64,000 nt of DNA from Chamaecrista fasciculata (GCA_003254925.1 QANZ01050747.1:105436-169435); one strand, 5' to 3'. Positions 36,613-48,897 are shown, counted from the stretch's first letter. The notes: generated from the sequence alone by a model not told the origin. Made by a program: numbers and translations.

Positions 36613-36871
36613 TTATTATAATGGCAAAAAAAAAAAATTGAAAAAACCTTATGATGGAATGCTAATGTGAGAAATTAGAACAATACAGGTTGTTTTGGAT
36701 ATAGGCCAGAAGCCCACCAAGCAGAGGATATGTTATGGGCTTGTTGTTAGCCCAAAGCCCATCTGAAGCCTGTGCATGTGCAACACCAATATGGGCCTCC
36801 ATTTGCCTTTTTGGGTTTCAGTGTTCTCTCTCTTTTTTCTAGGAAAGCTTTATTTTACTTGGTTTTTTTTT

Positions 36872-37301
36872 GGATAAATTACACTTTGGTACCCTGTAGT
36901 TTGACCCTATTTCACTTTGGTACCCTGTGGTTTGAAACTTGACACTTTGGTACCCTGTGGTATTCTCCATTAACACTTTGGTACCCTTTGGAGCTATTTT
37001 GTAATTTTAACCATAATAAATTTTACAAAATTTACATATTGACCCCAAAAAAATTTTAAATTTTTCATTTTAGTCCCTATATAATATGTATCCAGGGACC
37101 TATTTGTAATTTTTTGAAAATTTTTTGGGGTCAATATGTAATTTTTGCAAAATTTGTTATGGTTAAAATTACAAAATAGCTCCAAAGGGTACCAAAGTGT
37201 TAATGGAGAATACCACAGGGTACCAAAGTGTCAAGTTTCAAACCACAGGGTACCAAAGTGAAATAGGGTCAAACCACAGGGTACCAAAGTGTAATTTACC
37301 C
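36872..37301. mobile_element. MITE family B, copy 2
   Basis: 430 bp from GGATAAATTACAC to GTGTAATTTACCC, flanked on both sides by exactly nine T (36863-36871 and 37302-37310). CTTTGGTACCCT occurs four times in the left arm at steps of 31, 30 and 31 bp and is mirrored in the right arm. The arms are close matches, so it could form a long hairpin RNA. Confidence 0.85.
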
Positions 37302-37377
37302 TTTTTTTTTATGGTGATACAACATTGAAATCTACTATATATAGAAAGCTCAACATTGAAAGAAAGATTAAGAAAAT

Positions 37378-37685
37378 GAGTAAACTACTAAATTGGTCCC
37401 TGGATTAATAACTCGCTAACAGATTGGTCCCCGAATTTAGGAAATTGACAAATAGGTCCCTGAATTTTTCTAACGAGTCAAATAGGTCCCCGAATTTTTC
37501 TAACATTTGTCAAATAGGTCCTTCTGTGAATGTTATTTCGGGGACCTATTTCACTAACGTTAGAAAAATTCGGGGACCTATTTGACTCGTTAGAAAAATT
37601 CGGGGACCTATTTGTCAATTTCCTAAATTCGGGGACCAATCTGTCAGCGAGCCAATAATCCAGGAACCAATTTGGTAGTTTACTC
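37378..37685. mobile_element. MITE family D, Mutator-like
   Basis: 308 bp with termini GAGTAAACTAC and GTAGTTTACTC. The duplication TTAAGAAAAT is perfect at 37368-37377 and 37686-37695. Octamers TTGGTCCC, TTGGTCCC, TAGGTCCC and TAGGTCCC lie at steps of 31, 29 and 30 bp. The arms meet almost at the centre. Confidence 0.88.
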
Positions 37686-37939
37686 TTAAGAAAATTGTTC
37701 AAAGGCAAATGGAAGAAATATGTAGGTAATAATATTATAGAAAGCTCAACATTAGAAGAAATATGTGTTGTCTCTCCTTTATATTTTCAGTTTTCATCAT
37801 TTTAGGTAATATTATAGATATATATAATGATGTATATTTCTTGTTGTTATATAGGAGATTTAAATATAGATCTTTATTTTTTTAGATATGTTACTTAAAT
37901 TCACTTATGTAATATATTTTTTATTATGATGATGCAACT

Positions 37940-38553
37940 TGATATACACTCCTCGGAATAGCTCCTCGGAATTAATATCAAGAGCACAAGAGATACCCGG
38001 CGAGGAGGTAACCCAAGCAGGTTCCCTCCCACTCAAGCATTTAATGCCAAGATATTGGCATTAAATGCAAAGATCACTGAAAGCACGTGACAGGACAAGA
38101 AGGACACGCAAAAGGACCGAAACGCCCCCTGCGCGCAGACCAAACAATGAAAAGCACTCTTGGCTATCACTGACAACCAGAAGGGAAGGTTGGAAATCCC
38201 ACCGTACCCTGGCAGTGATAGCTGTCGCATCAAAAAGCAGAAAGCTACACCAACCCCCTTTTTCCTCACACATCCCGAGAACACCCCTAACGTCTCAGGG
38301 GGACCTCGTACGAACATGGGACAAAAGGGATGAGGGATAAAAGGAAAAGGGGGAGCCTTTTCTGAGGTAACGACTCTCTCTAAAAAATACTACTCTCCAT
38401 TATTCTCTCTCTAACTTAAGCATCGGAGGAGAATCGCAGGGAACCCCCTGTGCATTCTTGCTTGCAGGATCCGACGACTTCAAACCTCCGGAGACTGCCT
38501 CTCAACTGTGAACTCAAGGTTAGATTTATACTAATCCAGCTTTGTAGTTTTCA
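37940..38553. mobile_element. Solo LTR, 614 bp, Gypsy-style
   Basis: Starts TGATATACACTCCTCGG and ends TAGTTTTCA, with a perfect duplication CAACT (37935-37939 and 38554-38558). Its GC content stands above the surroundings. 'taacttaagcatcggaggag' near 38413 is characteristic of the 3' part of many plant Gypsy LTRs. No internal genes remain. Confidence 0.8.
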
Positions 38554-38893
38554 CAACTAAAAACAACAAATAACTTCAAGCGATCAAGCGATAACCTACA
38601 TGGAGGCTAAGGCAGGGTTGAATCCCCATCATTTAGTCCAATGCTAAAGTTAATAGGAGATTATGAGAGTAAAGATGGACGAGTCTCATTACATTTACAT
38701 CATCATGTGAGAGTTGCAGAAATCAGTGCGTGATTGAACACAAGACAAATTCGAATGGTAATAATTCCCCCCCACCCCCCACGGTGATTAGATTTGACAC
38801 TAAACATCAATTATTTGATTTTATAATATGGATTGTATATGACTAACAAAAATAATGACCTCCTTTTTAATTAATTAGGAGCAAGTATGGATT

Positions 38894-39673
38894 TAGGAGT
38901 GTGCATTGCTTCGATTCGGTTTACCTAATTTTTTGAATTAAACAGATACAATTAGATGGCTAAAATAGCCATTCAATTCATCCAAAAAATTTTGAATAAC
39001 CGAACTAAACCAAATTGATTATAATCGGTTTAGTTTGGTTCAGTTGCTCAGTTTTTAGTATATTTTTTCTAAAAAAAAAAATTGAGATGTAAAAAATTAT
39101 AATTAATTCCATACTAATTATATATACGTTGATAACTATATTACAAAGGGGAGACAGTAATATTAAAAAATTACATTGAATAATATATCATTTAACTTTT
39201 ATAACAAAAATTAATTATTGCCAAATATATATATAATATACTACTTGAATATTATATTGAATAATATACTACATAAATACATAATCACAACTCATTCATT
39301 TCTCATAATTAAATAATATTCATAATTCATATATTATTTAGTATTATAATATCACAAAAGGGAGATAGTAAAATTTAAAACTACTATCAAAGGCATATAT
39401 AATATATTATTTAGTATTATAATAGATTCTGTTGCTTCGGATGGAAATCAATTTAAAAAATTTAGTATTGTCAAATGCATATATTCTATATATTATTTAA
39501 TATTATAATAGAATCGGTTGATTCGGTTGGAAATCAATTTAAAAATAAACCAAACCAAACCAAATCGGTTCTCTATTTTCTCATCCAAACAATTCGAGTT
39601 TTAATCGGTTTTCTTCAGTTTAGATTTGATTGGATCGATTGAAATTGGATAAAATCGGTTTTCCTCACCCCTA
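38894..39673. mobile_element. hAT-like non-autonomous element
   Basis: The left end TAGGAGTGTGCATTGC and right end CCTCACCCCTA are inverted-like, with many subterminal 'cggttt' and 'aaaccaaac' repeats typical of hAT MITEs. No duplication is readable and no transposase is present. Confidence 0.5.
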
Positions 39674-39832
39674 CATGATCCATGTCATCTAGTTTTTTTT
39701 TTTACGCCAATAGTTTATGTCATCTAGTTGGACATGTTATTTTATGGAAAATAAATAATTCAAAAAAAAATTTATATATTCTTTTCGTTTTTCACATATT
39801 TGATCATTTAAAAAAAAACATTTCTAGGTATC

Positions 39833-40019
39833 TCTTTTTTGTATAAAGTATAAACTAAGGATATTCACCGTTAGAAATAATGATCCCTTCACCACAGGTC
39901 CTCTACTTAAGAGTAAAGGGCTAGTCACATAATATTTTTCATAACCAAATGTGGATTCAAACCCCCACCAATTGGTTAAGGGACCAAGTGAGAAACCACT
40001 AGGCCACAATCATATGGTT
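39833..40019 (-). mobile_element. tRNA-derived SINE, family 1, copy 2
   Basis: On the minus strand an A-box-like TGTGGCCTAGTGG is followed by the B box GGGGTTTGAATCC. The direct repeat ATTT(C/T)TAGGTATC flanks it (39820-39832 and 40020-40032). The body shares 'cttaagagtaaa' and promoter spacing with the copy at 5853-6040. Length is about 187 bp. Confidence 0.75.
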
Positions 40020-40144
40020 ATTTTTAGGTATCACTTTTAAATAATTAGATTTGTTCAAATCAAAGGTCTCACAACAAAAATAAAATTATACTAATAAGAA
40101 ATTTACTACAAAACTCAAGGTTGGGTTTTGTTTTATTTTATCTA

Positions 40145-41007
40145 GGACAAAGAGTCATTTTGGTCCTAAATATATGCTTTGATGTTCATTTTATCCTTTA
40201 TATTTTAAAAGATTCATAGTGGTCCTAACTGTTGGCAAAATATTTCATTTTAGTTCCAAAAACTATTGAATGCGGTTATATTTATTCTGTTTCAAATTTG
40301 AATATGACGAGTCCAGACCTACCTATTGCTTTTGAAAAATATTTTGTCTATTCAGTTGGAGCAATCGGAAAACGAGGTCAAATCAAATTTCGAAAGTGGG
40401 CCTCTCATTTCACAATCAAACAAGCAAAATTGGTCATCTTTCTTATTTCAATTCTAGATGCGATGAATTCAGAGTTACATGTTACATTTAACAAGTACTT
40501 TTTTTGCCCAGTTGAGATCGTTAGTAGATGATAGATCAAACCGAGCCTGAAAAGTGGTGTTGGGACCAATAAGTAAAAAATCATAAAACATTAGTTCTAA
40601 ACCATCTTTCGAGTTCTGATCTTATTTGTTGACGATCTCAACTAGAAAAGAAAAACTCGTTAAGAGTGACTTATAGCTCCAAACTTATCACATTCAGACT
40701 TTAAACGAGATAGATATGACAAACTTAACTTGATTGACCTTGAAACGAGTGGCTTACTTTCGGAACTCAATTTGACCTTGTTTGCTTATGACCTCAACTG
40801 AATAGTAAAAGTACTATTCAAAAGCAACACATAACTCTAAACTCATCACATTAGAACTTGAAACGAGAGAAATATGACAACATTCAATAGTTTGGGACCA
40901 AAATAAGAAATTTTGCCAACATTAAAAACCAATATGAATCTTTTAAAACATAAAGGATCAAAATGAACATAAAGACATATATTTAGGACCAAAATAATCC
41001 TTTAACC
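40145..41007. mobile_element. Long inverted-repeat element, Mutator-like
   Basis: Starts GGACAAAGAGTCATTTTGG and ends with the inverted 'ccaaaataatcctttaacc'. Flanks TTTTATCTA (40136-40144) and TTTTATTTA (41008-41016) match 8/9. Octamers lie at 31, 29 and 30 bp. The interior shares text ('tttcgaaagtggg', 'ctcatttcac') with MITE family E, so the two are related. Confidence 0.8.
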
Positions 41008-41016
41008 TTTTATTTA

Positions 41017-42824
41017 TTATTAATTACTTTGATGTTTGGAGAAGACGGAGTACAAATATAAGAGAGATACTACTAATCTCAAAAAGCCAAAAGAAAAAGA
41101 GAAATTAAAGGAAGAGAATGGGTGAAACGAATGATATAAGAAGAGTTTAACTTAGAGCAACAAACTACTTTGTAAGTGATTAACAAAACATCATGAAAGT
41201 TCTATTTATATTTAGCATAACTAAACATGAATGATCAAACCAAAATAATTAATGTTCTTCTACAGATGTAGGCATTGCATCACACATAAGAGAGAGTAGA
41301 GGTTGAGGCACAAATAAATATTGATAGGATCTGCTGAATTATATATTTGGGTAAATTGTGGTGATCGGTGAAGTATTGACTTCAAATCCTGTATTGAGTA
41401 CAAAATACTATAGCATTTTGTGAAAAAAACTGAAGGTGCAAAAAAAAAGCATATACACCATGTAGAAAGACCTAACTCTCTCCAAGAGAATTCTCATAAA
41501 GAAAGAGTTGCCCCATTATATATATATAATGTAAGAAAGTCCTTTAACTAAGCGATGTGGGACTTCAACACCAACCAAATGATTTGGCATGATTTGTCCT
41601 GAAATATTTCTCAGTTGTACATTTGGCTAAATGATGTCTTCATTCCTTTTTTCAACATATTCATTCACATTGATTGAGTTTGAAGGTTCCTTGCAGAAAA
41701 ATTTGTTAGCAAAAGTCATTCAGAATAATAGCAAAATGAATATGATATATTTGACGGGTGAACTAAATCAAATAAAGATCAATTCTACCTTCGTTTTTGC
41801 TTAATCATCGCATGCCTTTTGTGCTTATTTTAAATAGTTTAGAAATATGTGATTTAACATGCGACAAAAATTTTATGCATTATCAATAGAGAAAATATTA
41901 AACATATATTTTCTCATTTGAAATAATTTTAAGAAGGTACTTTGATAGTCTTGCAATGCAATTTTGTATAGCCTTCTTAAGGAACATATCTGCTTTCTTT
42001 ACTCAAGACTAACAAATTAGCTTCACAAAAAATTTGTCATATATATATATATATATATATATATATTACTTATTCATGTAAGCCTTGATAAGATAATTGC
42101 TTATGTATATGACTGGAAATACCGCTTACAAAGCATTTCAAACAAAACTTGTTATCAAATCATTTCAAATGAGAGATATCACATTTGTCAATTCAAGTGA
42201 TGAAAAATGGTTTGGTCTAAAAAACTTATGCATGGTTCCTGGTTTATTCATTTCACCTCCTATTCTTTGAATCATAACAAAACCAACCAAATATTCACGA
42301 TTTGAAAAGGACACCAAGTTGAAATGAAAAAGAAAACATACAAGTGAGAATATATGAAGTTTTTAAAGTGAGTCAAAAGCCACTTATTTTGCCTCAAATT
42401 CGATCCTCTTTCAAAGATAAAGGCCAAACTACAAACTCCAGTGGAACAAGCAGAAGGAAATTCGTTCTGAAATATGTTATGTAAAACCATGTGATGTCCA
42501 TAAATATAATCTATATGCTGATATTTCTGTGTAACTGAATGCCTCATCCACAAGTTTTCCCCAAGAAAGAAAGTAATCAGACTCATGAACTAAAAAGGGG
42601 TAAAAATAAGACCCAAAAGAAAAAGAAAAAGAAAAGCAAATGAGATGATATCATCAGGATTAGTACTAAACCAAACATTATGGAATTATACAACATATCC
42701 TTTGTAACATAACATACAGAAACCCCTGATTCTAACAACCAAGATAATTTTAAACAAGCAACGGCATCTAACTAGAGAATAAGTAACAAACAAACATAGA
42801 TACATCATACATACAATAATTCAC
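41017..42824. other. Intergenic DNA and 3' flank of the FBL10-type gene
   Basis: No independent gene was recognised. The open frame 42272-42586 (104 aa) lacks family features. A TA run lies at 42040-42066. The part next to 42825 should contain the 3' UTR of the F-box/LRR gene. Confidence 0.5.
41443..41563 (-). promoter_or_regulatory. USE/TATA pair followed by a T-tract
   Basis: On the minus strand GTCCCACATCG (41563-41553) is an exact match to the plant snRNA upstream sequence element. After 24 bp comes TATATATATATA (from 41528). A T-tract at about 41450-41443 could end a Pol III transcript of 50-60 nt. No known snRNA or snoRNA is recognised, and the motif is also common in LTRs. Confidence 0.35.
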
Positions 42825-45800
42825 TTAGTCAACCAGTCCTTCAATATTTTCAGCATCGACCATCTCTTCATCATCAGTGTCGACTTCTCCTTCAAGAAGC
42901 CACTGCTCCAACTCATCTTCCTCACCATAATCATGCATGTATAAACTATCTGAGCTATCATAGGGATCAGGCCCAAGCTCCTCACCGTGGCATGCTACAT
43001 GCAAGAGAGGTCTACTTCTAGCTAAAGCGTCTACCATATCTCGGTTAACAATTCCAGTAACTCCCAACCATCTTAACCTTGGAAAGTAGGGTCTCTTTAA
43101 CCAGCGAAATGAGAGTTGTGTAATGCCACCGCAATTGTAAAGATCCAACATACGCAAACTGCTTCCATGCCATCTGGCCTCATCAACCAGCATTGAAGCT
43201 AATGCCATGACTGAAGTATCACCGATTAGAGGGCACTGTCGCATTCGGAGTTCGGAGAGGGGAATCCGACTTTTAGCCAGCATTAGAATTCCATTATCAG
43301 AGAGGTTAGGAAGATTAGAAAGGTCCAGCTCTTGCAATTCCAGTGCACCAGAGCCATCAAATAATGTTGAGATGCATTTATCGGTAAGTCTTTTGCACCC
43401 TCGAAGAGACAATGAATGAAGTGAATTAATAACCCTTGGTCTTAAGTATGAAAGTCCCACATCAGATATATCAGAGCCATCTAATAATAGGATCTTTAGT
43501 CTAGGAAGGATGCCAATGGCCCGGAGGGCTTCATCTCCAAGGCTCCTGCAATCTCTCAAGTCAAGAATTTTAAGATCCTTGTTTGATGCCAAACTCACAA
43601 CAGCATGGTTGGTTAATAGATTACACCATCTTAAACTCACATGGGCCAAGGAAAGGGATGTCGCAGAAATATCAAGAAAGACAAGATCAGTCAATTGAGT
43701 CCCATGAGAGACCTTAAGCTTGTACAAGCGAGAGCATGAATGCAGGATAGTTTTGAATCCTGTATCAGTAACACGACAAAAGCCACCAAGGGATATGCTC
43801 TCCATATTCGCACACTTGTCAGCCATTAAAAGTAATCCCAAATCATTTACTCTTCTAAAGTAGGTGATTAGGAACTCTTGGCTCCGGACCAGTGACAGAT
43901 GCTTCAACTTCCCATGTTGATTAATTTGTTGAAGACCAGCATTGGTTAGATCAAAGGTAATTCTTGGCTCAATGAGGGGTGCATCTCGAAGATCCAAATG
44001 GGTCAAAAAGACAAGACCTTTGGATATTGTACCAACCATAGCATCAGTTATATAGTCTACTGAAAGGCACAGTTTCTGAATGCTCGGTAATATAGAAGGC
44101 TGCACAGGGTTTAGGGATCCGAAATTTGGGCTAAGCAGTTCAGTCACTGTTACTGAAGAAATGTAGCCGATCTCAAGAGATGTGATTTTCTCAGAGGCCA
44201 AGGCCCAAACTCGAGCAAAGTTATGACGAAGAAAGAGAGAGACATCAAACATCAAAATCAGTGCCTACCAAAAAAAATCACATTATTAGATCTAAACAAA
44301 CTAATCAACAAAATATTTAAATATTCTACAATTAGAAAAATAAATGAAAACTAAAAGGTAACTACAAGGTTAAACATAAGAAAACTGTCAGCAATAGGGA
44401 TTTGTAAAGAATGAGCTGTTATGCCAAATCTGCCATTCAATATCTTGATAAATAAGAGAAGACATCCAAACCTGTTTGTCATGCTCTAGCCTTCTAGGGT
44501 TGTTTACTAAATTAAATATATCAGACCCCAAAATAATTAATAATATTGCAATCAAATTCTTCAGACAATACTAAAGAGCATAATTATGATAAGTCTGAGA
44601 CCATCACAAGAAAGGTTCATTCAACTGATCCAAAACTGTTAATAATTTTCCTTCTTACAAGAGCATAGGGATCCAAGATAAGCAGGTGATAAATGCAAAT
44701 GCTAGGTGGTTAATTGCAGCACTTTTTCATTGTCAAGTTACTTATAACAATGTGGGAAAACAACAATCAAACATACTAGAGCAAGTAGTTGATTTAGATA
44801 ACATCTTCATGCGCAAAACAGCTGGGATGAAAGTACTTGTTGAAATTGGGATTCTATTGAACATCTTATTAATTGCAAAGCAGAATTGAAGGGGTTTTAG
44901 CACAGCAAGCAAGAAGGGATAATATATAATAACAAATTCTCCAGGACTAAAGAAAAATACCCAATTTAACAACAAAAGAAATTTTTGTTCATACACTATT
45001 CCATTGGAGATTCAGACAATGGAGATCAAAATCTGTAGGTGATGTACAAGAATGCATCTGGATAACATAAATTTCTTAGGGAATCTTAATAAAATGTGGG
45101 TAATTGTATTGTAAACTTCTTTCAAGAGCTATGCCTTACTTCCAACTGAGAGCAACCGCTGAGTAACTCCTCCAGATCAGAAATATGAATAGCCCTCCCT
45201 CTTTTTTCTGCCACCGAACCCAAATAGAGAGACCTGATGGAAGCAAAGAAGTAGAACCGATAACAGCAGCACCAGAAATTGCACAAAAACTACAAACTAT
45301 GCAAATGTGATCACCAAACACCAAACAACATTATCATGATCAAGCATGCTATAAACCTTAGGTCCTTGCATTGGTTCCCAATCTCGGAAAGCAGTTTCCC
45401 ACTAAAATCAGCACAGTTATGGAGACAAAGCTCCTGCAACGACGGTTTAACCAGAAGGCTTATCGCTGAGTCATCAAGCCGACCACAATCAACTTTGAGG
45501 CTCCTAAGGTAGGGATTTGGCGGCAGCAATGGCCTCAGCAAATCCTCAGTTGGCGCAATGTCCTGTAAATTTAGGTATTCCGGGAATTTCAAGCAACGAT
45601 TTCAGAAAATAATCAAATACGTCGACGGTTAACAGTAAATTTCACGAAAAAAAAAAATTGAATCCCCCCTTTCTAGATCTAATCATCAACAAGCAAAATG
45701 CGAAGGATTTAATGAAAGACATGAGGGTTTCAACTTGGAAGTGAAATTACCGTCAGATCTAGGGAAATTAAGGAAGGTAGAGAAACGATTACATACAAGG

Positions 45801-45973
45801 AGGTGGAAATTGGGAAGGAAAGTGAGGATGTGAGAAGCGCAAGAGTTGAAGGCGGAGCATGTGGAGGCAATGGAGCGAATCGAAGAGATATCGAGCTTCG
45901 TGAGGATGGTGGCGAGAAGAGCAGAAGGAAGCTGATCGAGGCTCATCACCACGTTGTTCTCCACTTTCGCCAT
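42825..45973 (-). CDS. FBL10: F-box/LRR-repeat protein, FBL10 type, four exons
   Basis: Substrate adaptor of an SCF (SKP1-cullin-F-box) ubiquitin ligase. Exons 45973-45797, 45562-45357, 45233-45140 and 44264-42825 join in frame through GT/AG borders to give 638 aa. The F-box is at residues about 10-50 (SLDQLPSALLATILTKLDIS). Leucine-rich repeats follow from about 70 to 590, including HLDLRDAPLIEPRI, ISLGGFCRVTDTG, KILDLRDCRSLGDEALRAIG and LRMRQCPLIGDTSVMALAS. The C-terminus is acidic (EEDELEQWLLEGE, then DTDDEEMVDAE). Length and wording match what I remember of the family annotated as F-box/LRR-repeat protein 10. The third, 94-bp exon (RSLYLGSVAEKRGRAIHISD) is easily missed; without it the frame breaks. 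The substrate is unknown. A Harbinger-like element begins 123 bp upstream of the ATG. Confidence 0.9.
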
Positions 45974-46095
45974 TTTCGTCTCCGTTTTCAGGATTTGGAT
46001 TTTGATTATTGGATGGAACGAACGGAATGGAATGATTTTGGACACAGAACCATAACCTCCGTCTCTCAGACGCAAGACGCTAGAGTGTAGATTAC

Positions 46096-46999
46096 GGGCA
46101 CGTTTGGGTGAGCATTTGAACTCCATTATCTTTTTATTATCCCCATTTTCATTACATAACTTCATCTACAGTGCTATATGGGTGTTTGTTTTGCAATTAT
46201 AAAGTCATTACAAAAATATCATTTCATTACAAACTCATTTCATTACATATTTCATATCCAAATACTAACATACCCCTACTCAAATACCTATAATTACTTA
46301 TACTCTAATACAAACATAAAAAAACTATTTAGCAAAATAGTAATTTTCAATACCCTCACTTATTACACTTACAATTTTCTCTCTCCACTCATATTTTTTC
46401 TTTTTTCTTCCTCTTTTTCTTATTCACCACTCTCTCTCACATATATATTTTATAAACAATTCGGTCACACACTCACATATATATATTTTATAATTATAAT
46501 ATATATTATATAATATATATNNNNNNNNNNNNNNNNNNNNNNNNNNNNNNNNNNNNNNNNNNNNNNNNNNNNNNNNNNNNNNNNNNNNNNNNNNNNNNNN
46601 NNNNNNNNNNNNNNNNNNNNNNNNNNNNNNNNNNNNNNNNNNNNNNTACTACTCCAACCTTCATTACAAATATTCACATCTAGCACAAATTCCAAGACAA
46701 TTTCATTACCATTTCATTTCATAACCACCACAACCAAAAAGTCAAAATATTATTTTTTTTTTATTTCTATCTATTTCCATTATCAATTATCAATTCTACC
46801 CCTATACAATTTAAAAAAACCCATATATTTATTTCAACCAACCACAATCATTACATACCCTTTTTCATAATTTCACATCCTATTTTTTTCATTACATCTC
46901 AAACTAATCCAAACACCATTTTCATTACATAATTTTCTCATTATCATTTCATTACATAAAATCATCATTCCATTACCTACTTCTAATCCAAACACACCC
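46096..46999. mobile_element. PIF/Harbinger-like MITE upstream of the FBL10-type gene
   Basis: The left end GGGCACGTTTGGGT and right end ATCCAAACACACCC are inverted, flanked by TAC on both sides (46093-46095 and 47000-47002). A 3-bp duplication and GGG...GTTTGG ends fit Harbinger/Tourist elements, though TAC is not the usual TWA. The interior is full of 'tttcattac' repeats and contains an assembly gap. It starts 123 bp upstream of the F-box gene's start codon, so it lies in the promoter or 5' UTR. Confidence 0.65.
46521..46646. other. Assembly gap (N run)
   Basis: 126 undetermined bases after a TA-rich stretch inside the Harbinger-like element. Confidence 0.98.
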
Positions 47000-47043
47000 T
47001 ACAACATCATTGGATTGCTTGCTTTGTTGATGTATATATTTAA

Positions 47044-47447
47044 GGTAAATTACAAGTAATTTGACCCTATTTTACTTTGTCGTGGTCTGAAACCTGACAC
47101 TTTGGTATCATTCTCCATTAATACTTTGGTGTCCTTTGGAGCTATTTTGTAATTTTAACCATAACAAATTTTGCAAAAATTACATATTGACACCAAAAAT
47201 TTTTAAAAGTTTTTATTTTAGTCCCTAAATAATATATATCAAGGGACTTATTTGTAATTTTTTAAAAAAATTTTAGGATCAATATGTAATTTTTGAAAAA
47301 TTTGTTATGGTTAAAATTACAAAATAGCTTCAAAGGATACCAAAGTGTTAATGGAAAATACCACAAGTACCAAATGTCAAGTTTCAAACCACAGGATACC
47401 AAAGTGAAATAGGGACAAACCACAGGGTACCAAAGTGTAATTTACCC
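47044..47447. mobile_element. MITE family B, copy 3
   Basis: 404 bp from GGTAAATTACAAG to GTAATTTACCC, with a perfect 9-bp duplication TATATTTAA (47035-47043 and 47448-47456). The arms are more eroded than in copy 2, so it is probably older. Family E starts immediately to the right. Confidence 0.83.
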
Positions 47448-47886
47448 TATATTTAATAAGGTCAAAACCTCAAATTGGTCCCAAATGTTTGAGGTAGATT
47501 TCAAATAGGTCTTAAATATTTCATTTGTTTTAGATTGATCCTACATATTTCTGTAATTTCAAATTGGTCTCAAACTAATGAATATGTGATCAAATATCTC
47601 TCGTTTTAAGTTCGAATATGATGAATCAAGATTTGTAAGTTGCTTTTTTTTTTCGAAAAGTAAACAAGGCCTAAGCAAGGTAAATCAGGTTACAATTTGA
47701 CAAAAATGAAGTCTTGAAACTCTTGAGCTCGTTATTTAAAGGGTCAATCAATATGCGGATGTTGCTATCTCTGCAAATATTCCTGCAATCTTCGAGAAGA
47801 ACCTCATGTGAGAAGTCATTACTGCGTAGAGCGTCTCCATGCAGAATATTCATTCGAGCACAGATTGCGATGTCACGAAGGTCAGT

Positions 47887-48863
47887 CTAATGAATGCGAG
47901 TCAGGAATCTGTGGAAACCATTGAGAGCAATGGTGAGGATCATGTTGCCAAAGTCTTCAGAGTACTTGAAAACGGGTTGAACAGCTCCAGGTTGCCGGAT
48001 GAAGACGACAAAGATGTTGATTCTATGATTTTTGTACTTAAACCATGTTGTGTGGAAAGTTTGGATCATGTCACCAATATAAGGATCCAAAGGAGGGTCA
48101 CATGTAGGTCTTCTTCTCAGTTGATGTTGCACATTACCAGAGTGATTATTGAGACTGCCACAGTAGATATTCATCTGCCCCCACTTGTCAATGATTTCTT
48201 TAGCATCTTGTTTTTTGCCTTGAAACCGAACCTCATTTCTATGCATATAAATTGCCCAAACAAAAGTAAGAATATTAATGAACTTTTCCTTCTCCAGAGT
48301 GTGGGATTCAACGTCTCTGAAAAGAGAAATGATCCAATTCTGAAAACCAAGAGGAAATACAGTGTCACTTCTTAGCCCGAGAGGTGAGCCCAACCACGCA
48401 CTCCTAACAAATCACATCCCAGAAACAAATGATTCTCATCTTCAACCATATCACAGCCAAAAGCACAATTTCCATCAATATTAAAGTTTTTTGTAAGGAG
48501 GTGAATACCCAACGGAAGCGCACTGTAAATGCCCTTCCATCCTAGGAGGAGAATTTTCGGAGGGCAAGGTAGCTTCCAATACTCAAACCAATTGATTCTG
48601 TCATCAACTGGGTGTTAGGTCTTCACGCTGTAGTTACCATCCTTGGAGCCAAGCCATACAATTTTATCTTCGACACCAGTGTGCGAGATTGGCAATGCAC
48701 ATATAGCAGCAGCTTGAGATTCATCAAAGTACTGTTCAATTTTGTGCCGATCCCAACCACCCTCCCCATTTGTGAGATGGTACACCGATATGGGTTCTTC
48801 AGTAGATCTGATTGGGATGGACCAAAGTTTACTACCAACAAGGATTTTCTTACCGTCACCCAC
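47887..48863 (-). pseudogene. LINE: C-terminal zf-RVT region remnant
   Basis: 48615-48863 reads EQYFDESQAAAICALPIS and DKIVWLGSKDGNYSVKT, the approach to the zf-RVT region. 47887-48393 reads ILTFVWAIYMHRNEVRF and IDKWGQ, the region after it. The pieces are in different frames, and the 3' tail beyond 47887 is non-coding. Confidence 0.65.
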
Positions 48864-48897
48864 CTGCCACTTACATCTAGTAACGAGGTTATTAATG

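Noticed and set aside
42272-42586. 104-codon open frame downstream of the FBL10-type gene
   Set aside because: No domain, no neighbouring exon, and likely within the 3' flank or UTR.
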